Below are positions 6,434-9,907 of a stretch of 9,907 nucleotides of DNA, piece by piece (the stretch's first letter is position 1; the number at the start of each line of letters is the position of its first letter). The stretch lies in assembly GCA_937900305.1 (NCBI GenBank), contig CALCCV010000346.1, positions 1 through 9,907 on the forward strand, given 5' to 3'. The notes beneath the pieces are model-generated. The model did not search any database, was not told where the DNA came from, and was given only the letters and a program-made list of their open reading frames with translations. Both the position numbers and the translations under genes were made by a program. Origin of the DNA: an uncultured Pseudobdellovibrionaceae bacterium. GTDB lineage: Bacteria; Bdellovibrionota; Bdellovibrionia; Bdellovibrionales; Bdellovibrionaceae.

Positions 6434-8395
6434 ATGAGAAGATTGGTTTTGTTTGTCGCTGCCCTAACTTTGGTCGGGCTAATCAGTCGCGCCGGGGAAC
6501 CGCTTCAGTTGGGTGATGCGCAATTACCGGCCAAACTCTTGAATGCGACTGATGCCGAAGTCGCTGCGCTCATTGCAAAGTCAAATGGCACGGGCAACAA
6601 AGCAGCCCTGAGCGCTCTCAAAAGATTTGCGGCCATGCAAAGTCAGTTGCGAAAATGTTTAGGCGACACCGAGGATCATCGCGGACTTGCGAATGGAATT
6701 TTGAATGGTGCACTTTCAAATCCCTGCTTCATTCAAGCTCTCTCGGGCGAGTCACAGGCCTATGAACTCGCAGACGAAGTTAGCGATATCTCTGCATCGA
6801 TCGGATTTGACAGCTTCAAAGAAGCCGCACAAAACATCGCGCTTCGCGGGACTGCGCAATCAGCAGCGGAATACAGAACGCGTTTTGAAGGTGGTCTGAA
6901 ATCGCCAAACGGGGCCGAGCTCATTGGGCTCGCGAAGAAATATTGCGAATCTTGCAACGAGAACCAATTGAAGATATTTCGAGAAAGCTTTCGAATTCGG
7001 CAAAACCAAAATGAAACTGCCATCGCCTCCAACAAGTTGGAGAGATATTATCTAGAGCAGATCCGAACGTCGCAAAATCAAATGGTGGAAGGTCTAAATC
7101 GAAAGACTGATGTGATGATTGCAGCCAAGCAAGCTGGCGACGACGCCAAGCTGAATGATGTTTTCAAAGCCTCTGTTGCGAGCTACACAGTGGGCACAGC
7201 GTCTCCGATTGGCCAGCTATTTACCACCGATGCCATGAGGGCTTACGTGGGAAAACCTGTAGCTCCTGACGACATCCAAAAATCTTGGGGTTATGTGGGC
7301 AGCTATGGAGCGCCGAAACTAAAACTTCTTCCTCCCACGCCGGATGGTTGCAAAGCAGCTGTGAATCGTTGCGGTGAAGGTCAAATGGCCATTCACAATT
7401 CACTTGTCGAGATGGACACTAAAATTGCGCAGATGTCGAATGCCGTCGCTGATTCTAAAGATATGAAAGACTTGCTGAAAGCAAACCCAGCTCTGGTCGG
7501 ACAGGTTCTACTTTCCCAACCGAAAATGTTGCCAGTGGTTTGCTTAGCGATCAAAGACATCAGCAACACCGATTGGTATGTAGCCACGGGTTTGAAAGGT
7601 CTGAATATGGCGTTTGCCGCAGCCGATGTCATCAATATCGGTCTGCTCGCAGTAGACGGCGTGGGTATCGGCACTACCATGGCCACTATGGCTGCAAAAA
7701 AAGTGGTTAGAGAAACGGCTGAGAAACACTTTCTCAGCGCTGTGGGCAGTCTCGCTACGAAAGAGGGCCTATCAACGGTTTACGGCGGGGCCGCCGCGTC
7801 CTGGAAACAGACAGCCATCAATGGCGCGAGTCGAAGACTGGCAGGATTCGCAACGAGGGCTGGCAGTGCAGCGCAATTGGCGCAGAAAGCTGTCGCTACC
7901 GTCGAAGTGCAAGGCCTGCAGGACGAAAAGGCCCTGGCCCACGCAGCTCTCTATGCCAACACCATCACCACATTAGATCAAGCGCGAGTCAACGAACTCG
8001 AACAGAGGTGGGACAGCGCCATTGCCACACTAAGTTTAAATCCACTTGATGTCACTCCGCTTGCCGGCGCCCCGCTTATGAAAAAGCTCATGGAGGCACG
8101 AAACTTCAAAGTGCTCAATGGGTCGACGCTTGAGGGCTCATTGAAATCTCAAAATTCCTTTTACGATATGGCCACGGGCCTTGGCAAAGCTGGATATGCA
8201 AATTTGGAGACAATTCTAGATAAAGCTAAAAACTCCGAGGCCTCTGTGAAGGGATTGACCCTGTTGTCAGGAGCCAGCGCGACTGTGCAAAAAAAGTTTG
8301 CCCGCATTATGTCTGGCGGTGGACCAAAGGCCGAGAAACTGATGAATGAAATTGGCGAAGATGTTGTCGCAGTGGGCGCCCAATGCGCATTTTGA
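6434..8395 (+). CDS. Large exported protein, family not recognised
   Basis: A 653-residue protein that starts with a clear signal peptide: Met-Arg-Arg, then LVLFVAALTLVGLI, and probable cleavage after Ser-Arg-Ala near residue 20. ATG 6434 is chosen because it puts the signal at the very N-terminus; the frame remains open upstream to a TTG at 6338, which would add 32 non-signal residues. No Shine-Dalgarno is seen. The mature protein is mostly helical in character, with cysteines at 75, 98, 171, 174, 306, 313, 370 and 651. Cys171-x-x-Cys174 (YCESC) is the only close pair. A hydrophobic stretch at about 391-420 (ADVINIGLLAVDGVGIG) may be a membrane segment or a buried helical pair. The C-terminal third is Ala/Lys-rich. 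The last codons overlap the next gene by 13 nt. No known domain recognised. Confidence 0.82.
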   Translation: MRRLVLFVAALTLVGLISRAGEPLQLGDAQLPAKLLNATDAEVAALIAKSNGTGNKAALSALKRFAAMQSQLRKCLGDTEDHRGLANGILNGALSNPCFIQALSGESQAYELADEVSDISASIGFDSFKEAAQNIALRGTAQSAAEYRTRFEGGLKSPNGAELIGLAKKYCESCNENQLKIFRESFRIRQNQNETAIASNKLERYYLEQIRTSQNQMVEGLNRKTDVMIAAKQAGDDAKLNDVFKASVASYTVGTASPIGQLFTTDAMRAYVGKPVAPDDIQKSWGYVGSYGAPKLKLLPPTPDGCKAAVNRCGEGQMAIHNSLVEMDTKIAQMSNAVADSKDMKDLLKANPALVGQVLLSQPKMLPVVCLAIKDISNTDWYVATGLKGLNMAFAAADVINIGLLAVDGVGIGTTMATMAAKKVVRETAEKHFLSAVGSLATKEGLSTVYGGAAASWKQTAINGASRRLAGFATRAGSAAQLAQKAVATVEVQGLQDEKALAHAALYANTITTLDQARVNELEQRWDSAIATLSLNPLDVTPLAGAPLMKKLMEARNFKVLNGSTLEGSLKSQNSFYDMATGLGKAGYANLETILDKAKNSEASVKGLTLLSGASATVQKKFARIMSGGGPKAEKLMNEIGEDVVAVGAQCAF

Positions 8396-9898
8396 ATCCG
8401 TCACTCTGGCTGGCTATCACACTTTGCCATTCGATGGCGTGCTTTGCCGATCGCTGCGGTTCGTTGGCGGACACGGTTGCTCGCAGAGTCGAGAGCGTCC
8501 CAGAGACTTCAACTCTCTCAAAAGCGAATGGTAACAAATGGGATCTGTTCGATGACGGCGTTGCACCCAACTCACAGCGACCAGCAGCAACAGCGCACGG
8601 CAATTTTGAATTGGGTTCTAATCGCACCAGACCAGGCACACAGCCCAGTACTGACGGCACATTTGTTGGTTCACCCGGTGCAGCTAGACAGTCTCGCCCT
8701 GACGATACTTATATCGGTGCAGGTGCAGGCAGACAGCGAGATGCTGCCCAGCCTCCTGCGGCCACCGCAGTACATCGACCCGACACCTCCTCTACAACAA
8801 AAACAACTCGCACTGAAGTCGGGAAAGTGAATTTGAAGGATCCCGAGGCTATCAACAATGCTAAACTAGAGGCCCTCACATCTACTCCCCTCGACGCTCA
8901 CAAATCAGCGCGGGAAGCGACTCTGAAACTCGCTGAGGCAAAGGCATACGAAGCACAGGAATTAGAATTCAGAGCCTCTTTAGTTGAGCGAAAAAAGGAC
9001 TCTCGATTGGGGAGTTCCGAAAGAAATCGTTTGGAAAGACAAATTGAAGAGGTTGACAAAGACCTCGTCGAAACGAGGAGCATTACTGGTTCATATGCTC
9101 AGCAACAATATGAGGCTCTGGCGAAATTAAGGCGTTCAAACGCCTCGGTTGATCAAAGGCATTTGGACGAACTTTGCGAGAACCTGGGCGTCGACACAAG
9201 AAATCTATTTCTGGAAGGACCCGACGGCCGACCGTTGGTGACATCAGATGGTGTGAGAATTCTATCTGAAGTTGGCCAACTGAGATTGGAGCAAGCAATA
9301 AAGCAAGCGGATTCCTTGCTGGAAAGTCGAGCCGCTCTTCGTATGAGAGAGAGCGCAGCTGCCGAGCAGTTAAGGCGGGAGGCGGAAGCCGCACGGAAAA
9401 GGAGAATTGATGATGCAGTTGAGCGCGAGCGACAAGAGCCGATAGAAGCCGGGCGAAGATTCGCAGCGGCAAGAGCTGCAGAGGAAGCCAACCGGTCGAG
9501 GGACCTTCCGGCGGCAGGAATACAGGACATCGCCGCCGCACAAGAACGCGCTTTCACAACTCCTCAGATTACCGTCAACCGCTACGGGGGAGATCCCCGA
9601 AAGACAGGCTCTGCAAGAGTCTATGATAATATCCATAGCGCGCGCAGGCGCGAAGGGCGCCCACAAATTGAGATTGGAAGACGTCTCAGCGATCTGAGTC
9701 CTCCAGAAAAGCAAACAATGGAAAGGATCGGTCCAGAGTTCATGGTGGCCCCTCCTGTGCTAAAAGTCCACGGAACCAGCGTACAACAGTTCCTAAATTC
9801 TTCGGCCGCAAAAAAAGCAGGTCTTACACATGAGGACGCAGTGATGGCGAATCTCTCTTCAATGGTTGAGCCAGGCACTCCTGGAATCAACATAACTG
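8383..9898 (+). CDS. Exported coiled-coil protein, incomplete at the right end
   Basis: The frame opens at ATG 8383, inside the end of the previous gene (13-nt overlap), and stays open to the end of the contig. At least 505 genomic codons are present. Residues 1-22 form a signal peptide (LWLAITLCHSMACFA, then Asp-Arg-Cys). Residues about 45-150 are a low-complexity Gly/Pro/Thr/Gln linker. Residues about 175-250 and 300-372 are rich in Glu, Arg, Ala and Leu with heptad-like spacing (EEVDKDLVE; EQLRREAEAARKRR) and are very likely coiled coils. A more mixed, possibly globular part follows from about residue 395. No Shine-Dalgarno is evident, so translation probably depends on coupling to the upstream gene. 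It could be a filament-like or scaffold protein of the envelope. Its family and C-terminus are unknown. The last three apparent residues come from adapter. Confidence 0.8.
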
Positions 9899-9907
9899 AG
9901 ATCGGAA
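9899..9907 (-). other. Probable Illumina adapter remnant at the right contig end
   Basis: The window ends in AGATCGGAA, the first nine bases of the standard Illumina read-through adapter (AGATCGGAAGAGC). By itself nine bases could be chance, but the left end carries an unmistakable adapter in the matching orientation. The genome most likely ends at 9898. Confidence 0.8.

Noticed and set aside
3557..8395. Paralogy between the 692-aa and 653-aa exported proteins
   Set aside because: Both have a CGE tripeptide and a hydrophobic Ala/Gly stretch, but in opposite order, and no longer alignment is visible by eye.
8444..8830. 128-codon + strand frame
   Set aside because: It lies over the low-complexity linker of the frame that begins at 8383, and the product has no recognisable features. 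The 8383 frame has a signal peptide and continues to the end.
9083..9714. Several 110-150 codon minus-strand frames
   Set aside because: They are Arg/Ser/Ala/Leu-rich antisense shadows of the Glu/Arg/Ala-rich coiled-coil gene on the + strand.
1..9907. CRISPR array, tRNA, rRNA, insertion sequence or phage attachment site
   Set aside because: No regularly spaced repeats, tRNA-like cloverleaf, rRNA segments, transposase-like products or flanking terminal repeats were seen.

Overview
The window looks like a complete 9,907-bp short-read contig from a Gram-negative, probably metagenomic, bacterium. Bases 1-47 are an Illumina TruSeq-type adapter, and the last 9 bases (9899-9907) match the start of the adapter read-through sequence. 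Only about 48-9898 should be treated as genome. The lineage guess is Bdellovibrionota or a similar delta-proteobacterial group. It rests on a class-2 PyrD, an IHF/HU-type DNA-binding protein, intermediate GC content and several long exported proteins of unrecognised family. That guess is inference; no marker gene here settles it.

Left half (48-2992, + strand): a tightly packed run of genes. It has the 3' end of a dihydroorotate dehydrogenase (pyrD), a MutT/Nudix hydrolase, a divergent GT-B-like protein, and a GT4-family glycosyltransferase. Every junction overlaps (pyrD/mutT by tens of bases, mutT/GT by 16 nt, GT/GT by an ATGA stop-start), so this is very probably one translationally coupled operon. 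The two glycosyltransferase-like proteins both lack the usual complete E-x7-E signature.

Middle (2993-3556): a 200-bp spacer carries a good sigma70-type promoter (TTGGGA, 17 nt, TATACT). It drives a 93-residue HU/IHF-family nucleoid protein. This gene converges on the next one, with two small stem-loops between them.

Right half (3557-9898): a locus of four exported proteins that I do not recognise, arranged divergently around a 313-bp gene-free region (6121-6433). On the - strand, a small basic cysteine-rich protein (166 aa) overlaps by 16 nt a 692-aa protein with clustered cysteines. On the + strand, a 653-aa protein overlaps by 13 nt a long coiled-coil protein that runs off the contig. All four begin with a signal peptide. 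Their coupling in pairs, shared export and shared intergenic region suggest a cell-envelope or secreted module. No enzymatic domain is recognisable, so its function is open. This is the part most likely to hold something undescribed.
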